Source: Bacillota bacterium
Lineage (GTDB): Bacteria; Bacillota; UBA4882; UBA8346
DNA length: 64,000 bases
Assembly: GCA_029974635.1 (NCBI GenBank)
Contig: JARKQY010000017.1
Span: forward strand, 1 to 64,000
Direction of reading: 5' to 3'
Positions 18,184 through 27,800 of this stretch are shown here, piece after piece. Each line of letters starts with the position of its first letter. The first letter of the stretch is position 1. A program made the position numbers and the translations under genes. A model generated the notes under the pieces. That model saw nothing but the letters and a program-made list of their open reading frames with translations, was not told the origin of the DNA and did no database searches.

Positions 18184-18436
18184 AAGTATTTCTCCCTAAT
18201 ATGAAATGATAAACGAAAAATAGACCTATTTCTATTCTAGGGATGGCTTGATTCATTGTCAATCCAAACCTTGGCCTGGAAATAAATCACCATGAAAATA
18301 TAGTAAATTAGCAAGAAATAATATGATTCGATAAATTGCGTGATACCGGCAGGAAAGGGTGGGATGCCGTCGAATTGTGTAATATTGCAAAAAATGGTCC
18401 CAACGGTTATAGTTAGCGCTAAAGGGAGGGTTTTAC

Positions 18437-19834
18437 ATGATCTTAAAAAGAATTTTCAGTCTGTTGTCGCTTATTTTAGTATCTATGGTTTTAACTTTTC
18501 CTTGTTATGCTAAAGAACGAATTGGAGTTTTGGGTTTTAGCGGCCAGGTTAACCAAGAATACTGTCAAGCGGCGATTAGTAAATTAACCGAGATTTTGTT
18601 TGTTTTTGGAAGATATGACCTGGTAGAACGGGCGGAAATTGAGCGTATACTTGAGGAACAGAACTTTCAAGTCTCCACTGCGGTTGATCCAACATCGATA
18701 GTGGAAGTTGGAAAGATACTGGGCATTAAAATCGCTTATATCGGGAATATTGATCAGCTCACCGCGTCCTGGGACAGACGCGGGCTGTATTACCGGGCTA
18801 CCGCCAGAGTTACCGTCAAAGTAATTGATGTTCAAACCGGTAAAATCTTAAATATTATTAGTGGAGATGGTTTTAGCACCGATAAGGGACGGGCGGCATC
18901 TCTACATATGGCCTTGGAGCGATGCTTTTCCGAAAGAATGATCACCGGAATCCGTACTAAAATTGCTCCCTACAGTAAAATCATTAAAGTGGACGGAGAT
19001 TATATTTATTTTACTAATGGCAAGGATCTCGGAATTACCAAAGGGACCCGTTATCAAATCCTGCGGCCTATGAGCGTCGATTTTGACGATATCGGTTTGG
19101 ATACCGAAGAAGCCGCCGGAAGTTCCGCAGATGAAACTGCCGCTTATGACAATACTTTTAAACAGCAAATTGGTTTGGCGGAGGTTTTGGATGTAACTGG
19201 TGATAAATCACGGGCGAAAATAATATGGCTTTCGGGATCGATCCGTAATAATGATTTATTGCAGGAAGTGGTCAATCCCTATTTAGGCATCTTTGCCTTC
19301 AACGTTCATACAGTTCCGGTCCGCACATGGGACAACACGGGTGTTTTATTATACGATAATGATCGAGTGCTGGTGTACGAAGGAGCAATCGGAGCCGGGA
19401 AACCTTTCGACGGTTCTTTCTTGTTAAACTGGGGGTATTCGATTACCAATCAACGGGTAAATATTATGAATTTTGATTTTTATAGAACTTGGGAACTGCC
19501 GATAATACCCGGAACCTTGTATTTTGCGCCCGCAGGCGGCTTGGGTATCGCTTTTGGGTCTCAAGATTACTATTATTATAGCTACTATAAATCTCATACT
19601 ATTGCATCCGGGTTATACGTAAAAGGCGGACTGGGATTGAAATATTACGTAGATCACGAGAATGGAATGCAAATTGAATTGGCATTGATTGGTCAGTATG
19701 GCCCCTTTTTAAGGGAATGGACGGATTATTACCATGAATATTGGGGATATGATGCAACCAATTATGTCGCCGACAGCCGGGTGGATGTAGCAGGATACGG
19801 ACTCCAACTGACTTTGAATATACCGCTGAAATAA
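18437..19834 (+). CDS. CsgG-like secreted protein with possible C-terminal beta-barrel
   Basis: The 465-residue protein has a signal peptide (residues 1-25, ending CYA-KE) and a CsgG-like domain at about residues 27-175. Typical pieces are RIGVLGF, RYDLVERAEIERILEEQ and VEVGKILGIKIAYIGNI. A region at about 180-280 resembles a small beta domain seen in related proteins. The last 180 residues alternate aromatic and polar residues with glycine turns (YVKGGLGLKYYVD, VAGYGLQLTLNIPLK), which looks like a beta-barrel. In diderms CsgG family proteins are outer-membrane lipoproteins; this one has a Cys at residue 23 but no clear lipobox. GGGAGG precedes the ATG. The 253 bases upstream are shared with the divergent SpoIID gene. 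Exact function unknown. Confidence 0.7.
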   Translation: MILKRIFSLLSLILVSMVLTFPCYAKERIGVLGFSGQVNQEYCQAAISKLTEILFVFGRYDLVERAEIERILEEQNFQVSTAVDPTSIVEVGKILGIKIAYIGNIDQLTASWDRRGLYYRATARVTVKVIDVQTGKILNIISGDGFSTDKGRAASLHMALERCFSERMITGIRTKIAPYSKIIKVDGDYIYFTNGKDLGITKGTRYQILRPMSVDFDDIGLDTEEAAGSSADETAAYDNTFKQQIGLAEVLDVTGDKSRAKIIWLSGSIRNNDLLQEVVNPYLGIFAFNVHTVPVRTWDNTGVLLYDNDRVLVYEGAIGAGKPFDGSFLLNWGYSITNQRVNIMNFDFYRTWELPIIPGTLYFAPAGGLGIAFGSQDYYYYSYYKSHTIASGLYVKGGLGLKYYVDHENGMQIELALIGQYGPFLREWTDYYHEYWGYDATNYVADSRVDVAGYGLQLTLNIPLK

Positions 19835-19879
19835 TCATAAATGACATAGTATGATTAAAAAATGAAACCTGTCCAAGAT

Positions 19880-19911
19880 GAAACTACCATATGCTGGTAG
19901 TTTCCTTTTTG
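19880..19911 (+). terminator. Rho-independent terminator of the CsgG-like gene
   Basis: GAAACTACCA (19880-19889) pairs with TGGTAGTTTC (19895-19904) around a 5-base loop and is followed by CTTTTT. Confidence 0.85.
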
Positions 19912-20014
19912 CAGAAAACAGTTGTTGGTTCGTTCTAGAAGTTAATTTGAAAAAAAGATCGAAACGTGCTAGAGTAAATGATGTATCATCATGATCAGAC
20001 TAGGAGGCTATATA

Positions 20015-21067
20015 ATGTCAGCGGGCAAAAATGGTTTAAAGATTCACGTAGTTTCGGAAACCCCTTTTATGATGAAGGGGCAGGGTGTACATACGGCTTT
20101 TGTGGATTGCGTCGATCTGTTAAAAAACGTTGATGATGTTGAAGTGGTGGTAAATGATGAGGGTTGGGGGGACATAATGCACTCTCATACGTATGGGCTG
20201 TATTACTTCTGGAAAGGCCGGCGTTACTCGGGACGCAGGATTTATACAGTTCATGTAATTCCGGATTCAATTAAGGGTTCCCTGCCGGTGGCCAACCTGT
20301 TAATGCCCATCGTTCGCTGGTATTTCCGGAAAGTCTATTCGTACGCCGATATTTGTATTGCCATTTCACCCCACGTGGAATCGGCTATTAAAGATTTAAA
20401 CGCAGCGACGAAAGTGGTCCGGATTTTTAATCCACTACCCGTCGAAAAGTTTCGCAGAACTCCGGAACGCCGTGCTGCAGGCCGTAAATTGCTGGGGCTG
20501 CCGGAGGATGCCTTTTTGGTTTTGGGTGTTGGTCAAATCCAAGGCCGGAAAGGTGTGGAGACATTTCTCGAAGTTAGCCGGGCCTGTCCGGATCTAAATT
20601 TTGCTTGGGTAGGCGGCAGGCCTTTCGGCATCATGACCGAAGGAATTGTCCGGCTGAACCGCTTGATTGCCGAAGCGGGGCAACATGTAAAATTTCCAGG
20701 TATGTTTGAATTGGAACAAATGCCGTTGATTTATAATGCCGCTGATATCTTCTTATTTCCCAGTTTTCAGGAGAATTGTCCGCTAGCGCCGTTAGAGGCT
20801 GCCGCTGCCGGCCTGCCGGTAGTATTTCGTGATCTTAAGGAATATAAAGCTTTATACCAATCACCTTATATGAAGGCAACGGATACGGCCGAGTTTATCG
20901 CATTAACTAAAAAACTGGCATCGGATAATGCTTTCCGTGAACAAGGACGGAGTATATCTGGCCAACTCCTGCAACAATTTGAAAAAGAGACTATCAAGCA
21001 ACAGCTTATCCAGTTGTATCAAGAGGTATTAAAAAGCAAAAATCATAATAACAGAACCATTGCCTAA
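20015..21067 (+). CDS. GT4-type glycosyltransferase
   Basis: The 350-residue GT-B-fold enzyme has an N-terminal acceptor half (GQGVHTAF, DIMHSHTYG, HVIPDSIKGS). The C-terminal nucleotide-sugar half shows GVGQIQGRKGVETF and the E-x7-E-type motif in SFQENCPLAPLEAAAAGLPVV. The pattern is close to glycosyltransferases that place glucose on diacylglycerol, so membrane glycolipid synthesis is a reasonable inference but is not shown. The ATG at 20015 is chosen because AGGAGG lies at 20002-20007; a start eight codons earlier would swallow that site. A nitroreductase gene follows 44 bases on and may share the message. Confidence 0.82.
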   Translation: MSAGKNGLKIHVVSETPFMMKGQGVHTAFVDCVDLLKNVDDVEVVVNDEGWGDIMHSHTYGLYYFWKGRRYSGRRIYTVHVIPDSIKGSLPVANLLMPIVRWYFRKVYSYADICIAISPHVESAIKDLNAATKVVRIFNPLPVEKFRRTPERRAAGRKLLGLPEDAFLVLGVGQIQGRKGVETFLEVSRACPDLNFAWVGGRPFGIMTEGIVRLNRLIAEAGQHVKFPGMFELEQMPLIYNAADIFLFPSFQENCPLAPLEAAAAGLPVVFRDLKEYKALYQSPYMKATDTAEFIALTKKLASDNAFREQGRSISGQLLQQFEKETIKQQLIQLYQEVLKSKNHNNRTIA

Positions 21068-21111
21068 GTTTTGAACTTAAGCATTTAATATGGAAAAAAG
21101 GGGTGAAAACA

Positions 21112-21612
21112 ATGGATGCCATTATTAACCGCAGAAGTATCCGTAAATTTACGGCCGGGCCCTTGCCGGAAGGCTGGGTGAATGAATTATTGACGGCCGC
21201 CATGAGTGCTCCATCAGCTCACAACCAGCAACCCTGGCATTTCGTGGTCATTACCGAACGCCGTTTGCTGGATAAAGTTCCGGAGTTTCATCACTATTCG
21301 GCCATGCTAAAGGAGGCTTCGGCAGCGATTTTAGTGTGCGGGCTGAAGGAATGCAGTAAAGACGGTTTCTGGATTCAGGATTGTGCTGCTGCAACCGAGA
21401 ACATTTTAATTGCCATTCAGGATAAGGGGTTAGGCGGAGTTTGGCTGGGCATCTATCCCAAACCGGATTTGGTCAAGAAAATCGGAAGATTGTTGAAATT
21501 ACCGAAATTTATCATCCCTTTCTCCCTCATCGCGCTAGGTCATCCTGCCGAAGAGAAGCCGCCGGCCCAACGGTTCGATGAAAGGCGGATACATTATAAC
21601 GATAGATGGTAA
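21112..21612 (+). CDS. Nitroreductase-family flavoprotein
   Basis: The 166-residue protein has the FMN-binding N-terminus RRSIRKF, the AMSAPSAHNQQPWHFVVI segment and GLGGVWLGIYP, all typical of small NfsA/NfsB-like nitroreductases. It should bind FMN as a dimer and reduce small electron acceptors with NAD(P)H; the substrate is unknown. ATG at 21112 is preferred over GTG at 21103, since the GTG forms part of the ribosome binding stretch AAAAAGGGGTG. It lies right after the glycosyltransferase gene. Confidence 0.88.
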   Translation: MDAIINRRSIRKFTAGPLPEGWVNELLTAAMSAPSAHNQQPWHFVVITERRLLDKVPEFHHYSAMLKEASAAILVCGLKECSKDGFWIQDCAAATENILIAIQDKGLGGVWLGIYPKPDLVKKIGRLLKLPKFIIPFSLIALGHPAEEKPPAQRFDERRIHYNDRW

Positions 21613-21751
21613 GTACTCCTAACCCCAGCCCGCGCTGGGGGACATATTTCACTACAGAGGTCACGGAGAACACAGAGGTTTATATAACCGATATTCCCAA
21701 TGGTTTTACTCGATGCCCTCTGTGGTAAAAACGTCTACCCCGGAGGGTGTT
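21613..21751. other. Intergenic hairpin and repeat phrase
   Basis: CCCCAGC and GCTGGGG (21623-21640) form a short GC-rich hairpin that may end the nitroreductase transcript, though without a T tract. It is followed by an ACAGAGG/CACGGAG/ACACAGAGG phrase and its rough inverse CCTCTGTGG (21718-21726). This kind of degenerate element is often scattered between genes. Confidence 0.4.
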
Positions 21752-23158
21752 ATGAAATCCAAGTATGATACAGTCGGATTATTGATTTTTATAGCGTTTT
21801 CATTAGTTTTGGCCGCATTTTTTTCGATCTGGCGGATCGGTAATCGTACTCCTGCGTATGAAAAAACTATCAGCCAATATTTCAAGTTGCCCCGTTATTT
21901 CGGGGCAGCTTCATCCGAAAACCGGAGTGGATCCGATTCAAAATCGGACTTGAAACAAACTGTCCGGGAGCTTTTTACCGGACAGATCCGCGACGATTAT
22001 ATCGCCACAATTGACAATGCATCTTTGGCTAAACAGCCGTTAGAGGCCATATTCCCCGGTCTAGCCGGGTTTGCCGTTCAGGAGCGGCAGACTCAGAGGC
22101 AAGGCGCCCGGATTTCGTATACCGTTACGGGAAAGACATCTTATCATTATGACAGGGATGTTTTCGTTCCGCTCTCCGATCTGGTTGCGGCTTACCGCGT
22201 AACAAACTATAATCAAAATCAGGTCGATGCTTTTTTCGAGCCGGATCAAATCCAATTACATACCAGGGAGAAAAGAATATTTGACTTGGTATCCGTGGAA
22301 GAGAAGTGGTATATTGCGAAAATTCGGGTTATTCCCATGGAAACCACATTGCAGCCAAGCCCATCCGATATATTTACCGTTAAAACATTTTTCTATTTAC
22401 AAGATTCCGAATGGTGCAGGATTAATAACGAATTAACGGAGTTATGCCGGCAAAAGCAGTATACCGAAGCCTTGACGGCTGCTCAAAATGCCGCTGCGAT
22501 CGCCGTAAAACTGGGAGATGAAAACCATCTAGGAACCGGAGTCGCCGCTAACAATCTGGCCGTCCTGTATTTAATCCGGAATCAATTGGCTGAGGCCGCT
22601 CCTTTATTTCAAAAAAGCCTATCAAGTTTGCTGAATTTCACCAACTCCTCCCCGGACCAGGATTTGATCGCCAGGAATATCGCGTTGGCGCTTCCTTTTA
22701 TGCTGAATCAAGCAAATGATTTGCAGGAGGGGTTATGGTCGCCGGCTGATTTCGATTTGGCCGAAATCGGGCTTGGTTTAGATGAAAATCGGATCAGAGA
22801 GTTATTGGGTGATTCTGAAAAATCCGGACCCGAAAAGAATGGATCCACCAAGAAAAGCAAACCGTTCCGGTACAAAGAATACGTTTTTCCAAAGGTTCTG
22901 CTGCGTTTGAAAGAAGAGGATTCCGTATTCAAAGTGTGGCAGGTTCATAGCGCATCCACCGAAGTCAGTACCTTCCGGGGGATCAATCAGGGAGACTCCA
23001 AAACCAAGGTTTTATGGGTATATGGGAGACCCGAAATTGAAGAGCCAGAGAAATTGGAATACCGGATCACGCAGGAGAACAAGATCGTTAAGTATCTACG
23101 GTTTGAGTTGGATTCCAATGAGAAGGTAACTGAGATAGAAGTGGGGTTTTTAGAGTAA
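21752..23158 (+). CDS. Membrane-anchored TPR protein of unknown function
   Basis: This 468-residue protein is not a family I can name. One transmembrane segment lies near residues 7-26, so the bulk is probably outside the cytoplasm. The middle (about 70-215) looks like a mixed alpha/beta domain. A tetratricopeptide-like section is at 225-310 (EALTAAQNAAAIAVKLGDENHLGTG, ANNLAVLYLIRNQLAEAAPLFQKSL, broken here only for length). The C-terminal third is charged and ends in a beta-rich part (KTKVLWVYGRPEIEEPEK). The ATG at 21752 follows GGAGGG; an upstream in-frame start at 21713 has no ribosome site. It stands alone between two repeat-containing intergenic stretches. Confidence 0.65.
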   Translation: MKSKYDTVGLLIFIAFSLVLAAFFSIWRIGNRTPAYEKTISQYFKLPRYFGAASSENRSGSDSKSDLKQTVRELFTGQIRDDYIATIDNASLAKQPLEAIFPGLAGFAVQERQTQRQGARISYTVTGKTSYHYDRDVFVPLSDLVAAYRVTNYNQNQVDAFFEPDQIQLHTREKRIFDLVSVEEKWYIAKIRVIPMETTLQPSPSDIFTVKTFFYLQDSEWCRINNELTELCRQKQYTEALTAAQNAAAIAVKLGDENHLGTGVAANNLAVLYLIRNQLAEAAPLFQKSLSSLLNFTNSSPDQDLIARNIALALPFMLNQANDLQEGLWSPADFDLAEIGLGLDENRIRELLGDSEKSGPEKNGSTKKSKPFRYKEYVFPKVLLRLKEEDSVFKVWQVHSASTEVSTFRGINQGDSKTKVLWVYGRPEIEEPEKLEYRITQENKIVKYLRFELDSNEKVTEIEVGFLE

Positions 23159-23523
23159 TTGTGGGTCAATCGTTCATTAAAGTCTGGGGTTTAGGATTTG
23201 TCTATCGTTCAGTGTTCCGGGTTCAGGGTTTCGGGTTGGTTTGGGCTCCGGGTCTATCGTTTCGAGTTCAATGTTCCGGGTTCAAAGTCGCAGGTCCCAT
23301 GCTTAATGATGAACGATGAACACGCAACGCGGAACGAGACATCACTGAATTAACAGAAAAATATTAAACGCAGAACACGGAACGAGCATCTTCGAAACTA
23401 CAGAAAGTATCGAACGAGGAACGAGCATATTCGCAGTTAAAAAGTTTTTTAAATCATTTAAGGATCTTTGAGCAGGGGCCGAAATATATAATAGAGTTTA
23501 AGGATATGCGAGGAGAGATGTTG
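23159..23523. repeat. Intergenic stretch of degenerate repeats
   Basis: I see no gene. The stretch is made of repeated variants of GTTCCGGGTTCAGGGTT (for example near 23212-23232 and 23270-23285) followed by their rough complements such as GAACACGGAACGAG (near 23373 and 23410). It could fold into long imperfect hairpins. The end carries the leader and ribosome site of the permuted GH16 gene. Confidence 0.45.
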
Positions 23524-24348
23524 ATGAAAATTTACGCAAAAGTGCTTGCCCTATGTTTATTGGCTGTCCTGCTGCTGTCGTCCTGCGGGGGAGGCCCGGC
23601 ACCAACACCGGATCAGGCCGAATATACTTCGGCTCGAATAAAATCTTACACTTTGCACGATTTCACTTACGGTCGCGTTGAGGCCCGAATTAAAATACCA
23701 TACGGACAAGGCATTTGGCCTGCGTTTTGGATGCTGGGATCTAATTTTCAATCTTCTACTTGGCCAACTTGTGGAGAAATCGACATCATGGAGAACGTGG
23801 GCAAACAACCGTATACCATTCATGGAACGGTTCATGGCCCCGGTTATTCAGGCGGAAGTGGTATTGGAGCATCTTTCTCGCTTCCGGGAAATCCAAGGTT
23901 CGCGGATGATTACCATATATTCGTTATTGAATGGGAACCGAGTGTGATTCGCTGGTACTGTGATGGTACACTTTATCAAACTCTGACCAAGGGTGCGGGT
24001 AGTCTCGCAGGAAAGACCTGGGTATTTGATCACAACTTTTTTATCATCCTAAATGTGGCAGTGGGTGGGCTATGGCCGGGATATCCGGACAGCACCACCG
24101 TGTTTCCGCAAATGATGTATGTTGACTATGTCAGGGTTTATAATCGAACCGGAGAGGGTACTTTTGAAACTCTCAATTGGAACGACGAGTTTAATGATCC
24201 GGACGGTTCGGCTGTTAATCCGGCCAACTGGAATTTTGATATAGGTGATCACGGTTGGGGTAATTCGGAATTGCAAAATTATACCAATAGCATTGAAAAT
24301 GCTTATATTGAGGATGGTAAACTGGTGATTAAGGCCATCAAAAACTGA
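23524..24348 (+). CDS. Circularly permuted GH16 beta-glucanase lipoprotein
   Basis: The 274-residue protein starts with a lipoprotein signal (LLLSSCGGG, Cys near residue 20), so it should be anchored outside the membrane. The catalytic GH16 signature GEIDIME gives E85, D87 and E90. The domain begins directly at YTSARIKS, a strand that in the ordinary GH16 at 2756 lies about 90 residues in. The missing N-terminal strands reappear after VDYVRVYNR: residues from about 218 read [32 protein letters not shown] and [13 protein letters not shown], matching the beginning of the other enzyme. The sequence is therefore a circular permutation, not a truncation. Fibrobacter succinogenes 1,3-1,4-beta-glucanase is the known natural example with a similar break. 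AGGAGAG at 23511-23517 selects the ATG at 23524. Substrate by family: beta-1,3 or mixed-linkage glucan. Confidence 0.88.
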   Translation: MKIYAKVLALCLLAVLLLSSCGGGPAPTPDQAEYTSARIKSYTLHDFTYGRVEARIKIPYGQGIWPAFWMLGSNFQSSTWPTCGEIDIMENVGKQPYTIHGTVHGPGYSGGSGIGASFSLPGNPRFADDYHIFVIEWEPSVIRWYCDGTLYQTLTKGAGSLAGKTWVFDHNFFIILNVAVGGLWPGYPDSTTVFPQMMYVDYVRVYNRTGEGTFETLNWNDEFNDPDGSAVNPANWNFDIGDHGWGNSELQNYTNSIENAYIEDGKLVIKAIKN

Positions 24349-24369
24349 TCAGGATTTTCAGGATTTAAG

Positions 24370-24416
24370 AATTAACAGAATTAGCGGGATTAATAATCCT
24401 GCTAATTCTGTTAATT
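24370..24416. repeat. Long near-perfect inverted repeat
   Basis: AATTAACAGAATTAGC (24370-24385) with GGGATTA pairs with TAATCC and GCTAATTCTGTTAATT (24401-24416) around a very short loop. The phrase 'ttaacagaattagc...gctaattctgttaa' resembles dispersed hairpin elements found between genes in many bacteria. It may also end the GH16 transcript. Confidence 0.55.
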
Positions 24417-24549
24417 TTGATCACGTTTTAATCCAATAAATCCTGTAAATCCCGTCTAAAATAAGTTTGTGAATTGAATAAGCCTAAAACAAGGTTACTG
24501 GACAGGATTAATGGGATTAAGGGGATTTATGAAAGGAAAGGCCAGCTTA

Positions 24550-24664
24550 TAAAAAATAAATGGGAGCCTAAAAAGGCTCCTATATATATTCGGGGATGTC
24601 TGGGACAGCCCCGGACCGAAAGGAAGGTTGCCATGTTTCATGGCAAATCACCTCCTCTTAGAAC
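24550..24664 (-). ncRNA. Putative small transcript (sRNA or leader), unidentified
   Basis: A consensus promoter (-10 at 24671-24676) predicts a start near 24664. The RNA would contain a textbook ribosome site AGGAGGTGAT (complement of 24647-24656), the palindrome GCCATGAAACATGGC and a GGGG...CCCC stem. It would end at the stem GGAGCCT/AGGCTCC (24563-24580) followed by TTTATTTTTT. An ATG lies 9 bases after AGGAGG (24641), but its frame runs through the terminator stem before stopping. A regulatory RNA or attenuated leader is therefore more likely than a peptide. I do not recognise the family. Confidence 0.45.
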
Positions 24665-24670
24665 GATTCC

Positions 24671-24699
24671 ATTATACTCACTACCTACTGATATTTCAA
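24671..24699 (-). promoter_or_regulatory. Consensus sigma-A-type promoter
   Basis: On the minus strand TTGAAA (24694-24699) and TATAAT (24671-24676) are separated by exactly 17 bases. No long gene lies downstream on this strand; the promoter fires into the short unit that ends at 24550. Confidence 0.65.
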
Positions 24700-24851
24700 T
24701 AGGAAGTTGACAGTAATTCAGCCATTTATTGTTTACAATTTGGTAAAGGAAATAATCGGGAAGAATATTTATAAAACAACGAGTTCGTCATTCATTGCAG
24801 GATTTACCTTTTAAACCCCGAATCCTATGAACTGAATTGGGGGTTTTTGAT

Positions 24852-27800
24852 TTGGACGGCAGCGCAAAATCGGTACGGATTAATACAGTTATTGGCGAAT
24901 TGCAAAATCACCGGATAATCCTGGCCCGGATAAAGGAGGCCCTCCGGGTTAAGAATTTTTCGAGTATCATCCTTTTCCCAACTTTGAGTCTGTTGAACTC
25001 CGTTCTGCAGGAAGTTTTGGATGATCCCGGAGTTCCCGGCATCGGGGGCATCCGGTTCTTATTATTTGAGGGTTTTATGGAAGAGATTTGCCAGCAGTTC
25101 GGTATCAACCGGCGTCAGCCGTCATCTTTGGAACGAAATCTTCTCATTGCTCAAAGTTTTCAAAGATTGAATGCCGCCGGTGAATTATCTTATTTGGCCC
25201 GGGCGCCATTTACGGCCGGTTACCGACAGGCGGTTCTCCAGGGAATTGCGGAATGGAAACGGAGTCAGTTAACCCCGGCTGTATTTATCCGGTGGGCCGC
25301 TTCCAAAGGGCCGAAAGAGCAGCAATTGGCGTTGCTTTATCAAGACTACCAGAGTTTGTTGACCCAGTATGGTTTCACGGAAGATGATTTCATCCTTAAC
25401 GAACTGCGCTGCCGCGAGAAATATACCGGGGTCCAAAGGAGATGGACGGTTTTATTATACGGTTTTACCGATTTAACGCAGTTGCAAAGGGATATTCTAA
25501 ATGCTTTATCTTCTTGGTTTGATTTGGAGATAATTCTGGATCTCACCGGAGTTCCTTCATTTCAAAAACTCAGCGCCCGTTATTTCGGCATTTCATTTGA
25601 TTCCATTCCGGAAGCTAATAGCATCGCCGAAGATATCCCATCTTTGGAGCCGTTTTCTGAAACTGCGCTAGCCCTGTTGCAGAAGTGTTTTTGGAGTAGT
25701 GAGCCTGGGGATTCCGGGTTTGTTACAGCCGATGACTCTATCGGATTATTACAGACCGCCGGGGTCCACCGGCAAGTTGCAGCCATTGCCCGGGAGATTG
25801 CCAGGCTTTATAAAGAGCATCCTGAGTATGGAATTTATGATATTCTAATTTTAAGCCCGGATCCGAATCGTTTCATCCGGATTGCGGCTCCGATCTTCAA
25901 GGAATATCATATCCCGCTGTTGGAAGTACCTGTACCAGTCATTGAGTACCCGTCGGTAAACTATATCCGGAATATGATCATAGCCATAAACAATGATTGG
26001 CAGTGGACGGATCTTGCGGTCTTAATCCGGTGCTTTTATGAACGGGACCCAGAGGCCGGGGACCGGCTGATTACTATCATCGCCCAACGGTATGGCGCTT
26101 TGTCCGGCCGTGAACGCTGGCTGCAATTGATTGATGATGCTCATTTCAAATTATATCTCCATGAAGCCGGGTTGCCTATGGAACCGCTGTTGAATGGAAT
26201 TGCCCGGTTGCAACAGATTCCAACCCGCGGCTGGTTAACCGGTTATTTAAAAGCTGTTCAGGATTTTGCCACAGTCATAATAGCTGAAAAAGCAGGGCAG
26301 GTTTTTCATGATGAAAAGGTTGATTTGCGGGAATCACGGCGGCGCAGGTTTGAAAATAACCAGGCCATCCGGCTGATCAAAAATAACATCGCCGAGTTAA
26401 TCTCTTTTCTGGAAAATGCTCCCCAATGGCAGATTGAAATGAGTTCCGTTGAATTCTTGCATTTTTTTAATGATTTCATATTGGATGTTGAGGTTGAACC
26501 ATTTTTTGAACCCGGGGTCCGGGTGCTGCCCCCCAGGGAGGCCAGGGGGCTAAAGGCGCCGGTGGTGTTTCTTACCGGATTGGAACAGGGTGTATTTCCG
26601 CGAACTTACATCAACGATTGGAAACTGGATATCCGGTCCCGTTTTGAACTCAAAAAAAAGGGGATCGAGCTGGAAACGGGCGAACACTACATGCTCCAAG
26701 AGAGACAGGCCTTTTATTGGGCGTTGCAGAGCGCCACGCAACAATTGTTTCTCGTATTTCAATACCAGGATGAAAACGGCCAGCCCCTTAACCGTTCTCT
26801 GTTTTTGGATGAGGTTTTGGAATGGGTTCCGGAATTAGCCGCTCGAGCCAAGGTTTATCCATTGGTTCCCCAGTTACCGGAGGCCTTCGGGGACTGTCTT
26901 TCAGATTCTGAAATACGGCGGTGCTGGGCGCGGTTATTAACCCGGAAACAATGGGAGTTTCCGGAGACAGAGCAGGCTTATTTTCAATCCTTGTTTTCAT
27001 CCGATTTTTACCGGCACTTGGCCGGGCAGATCCGGAAATGCCATAGCCGCCGGCCGGGACCGGTCCTGCCGTTGTTTCAAAGGCCAGCTTCTTTCCAGTG
27101 GATTGCCCGGACATTCGGAGCTGAATTTAGTTTCGCCATTACCGCCCTGGAAGACTACCGGGAATGCCCTTACCGGTTTTTCCTGAAACACGTTTTGAAA
27201 ACCGCCCCTATTTTTGAACCCTCGATATTACCGACGAGATTAGATGTCGGTAGCGTGCTGCATGAGGTTTTGGAAGATTTCGGCATGAAGTACCGGGGAT
27301 CTGCACTGCATCCGGAACAGGCTGAAGAATACCAACAGTATTTGACGGCATATTTTAACAGCCGGTACCGGGAATGGCGGGAAGGAGCAGCCAATGAACT
27401 GGTCAAATTGCTGCTCAAGCTCCAGGAGAAGCAAATCGGACGAACTTTGGAACGCTGGTTAAACAGTGAACTGGAGTGGGCGGAGGAGACCAGGGGCAGA
27501 TTTCATATCCAGCATGTGGAATATGGCTTTGGGTTGGAAAAAGGCGATTATGATCCGGACTCTATACCGTATCCTTATGAACTGAAATCAGATCATTATG
27601 AACTGAAATCAGATCATAAGGAACTAAAGGCTGCTCCTCCGGTGGCGGAAATAAAAATCTGGGGTAAAATTGACCGGATAGACCGGGATTCCGCCGGCAA
27701 TTTTATTGTTTATGATTATAAATCCGGCCGGGGACCATCTTTTAAAAATATTCTGAACCTTGATTACCTTCAAATTCCTGTTTATATCATGGCCTTGGAA

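Larger units (their letters stand above)
24349..24851. other. Intergenic region with dispersed hairpin and a small minus-strand unit
   Basis: No protein gene is supported. From left to right it holds a repeated TTCAGGATT-type phrase, a long inverted repeat (24370-24416), TCCTGTAAATCC-type repeats to about 24530, a minus-strand terminator (24550-24580), a short transcribed unit with its promoter (to 24699), and the leader of addB. Confidence 0.5.

Noticed and set aside
23524..24348. Truncated GH16 gene with an unrelated C-terminal extension
   Set aside because: The C-terminal segment aligns with the missing N-terminal strands of GH16, so the domain is complete but permuted.
24498..24641. Minus-strand peptide frame starting at the ATG behind AGGAGGTGAT
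   Set aside because: The ribosome site is perfect but the frame passes through the terminator stem and ends beyond the T tract, so the message would end before the stop codon; kept as a putative RNA only.
24474..24710. Plus-strand open frame of 78 codons between the permuted GH16 and addB
   Set aside because: It runs across dispersed repeats, a minus-strand terminator and promoter, has no ribosome site, and has a composition unlike the neighbouring genes.
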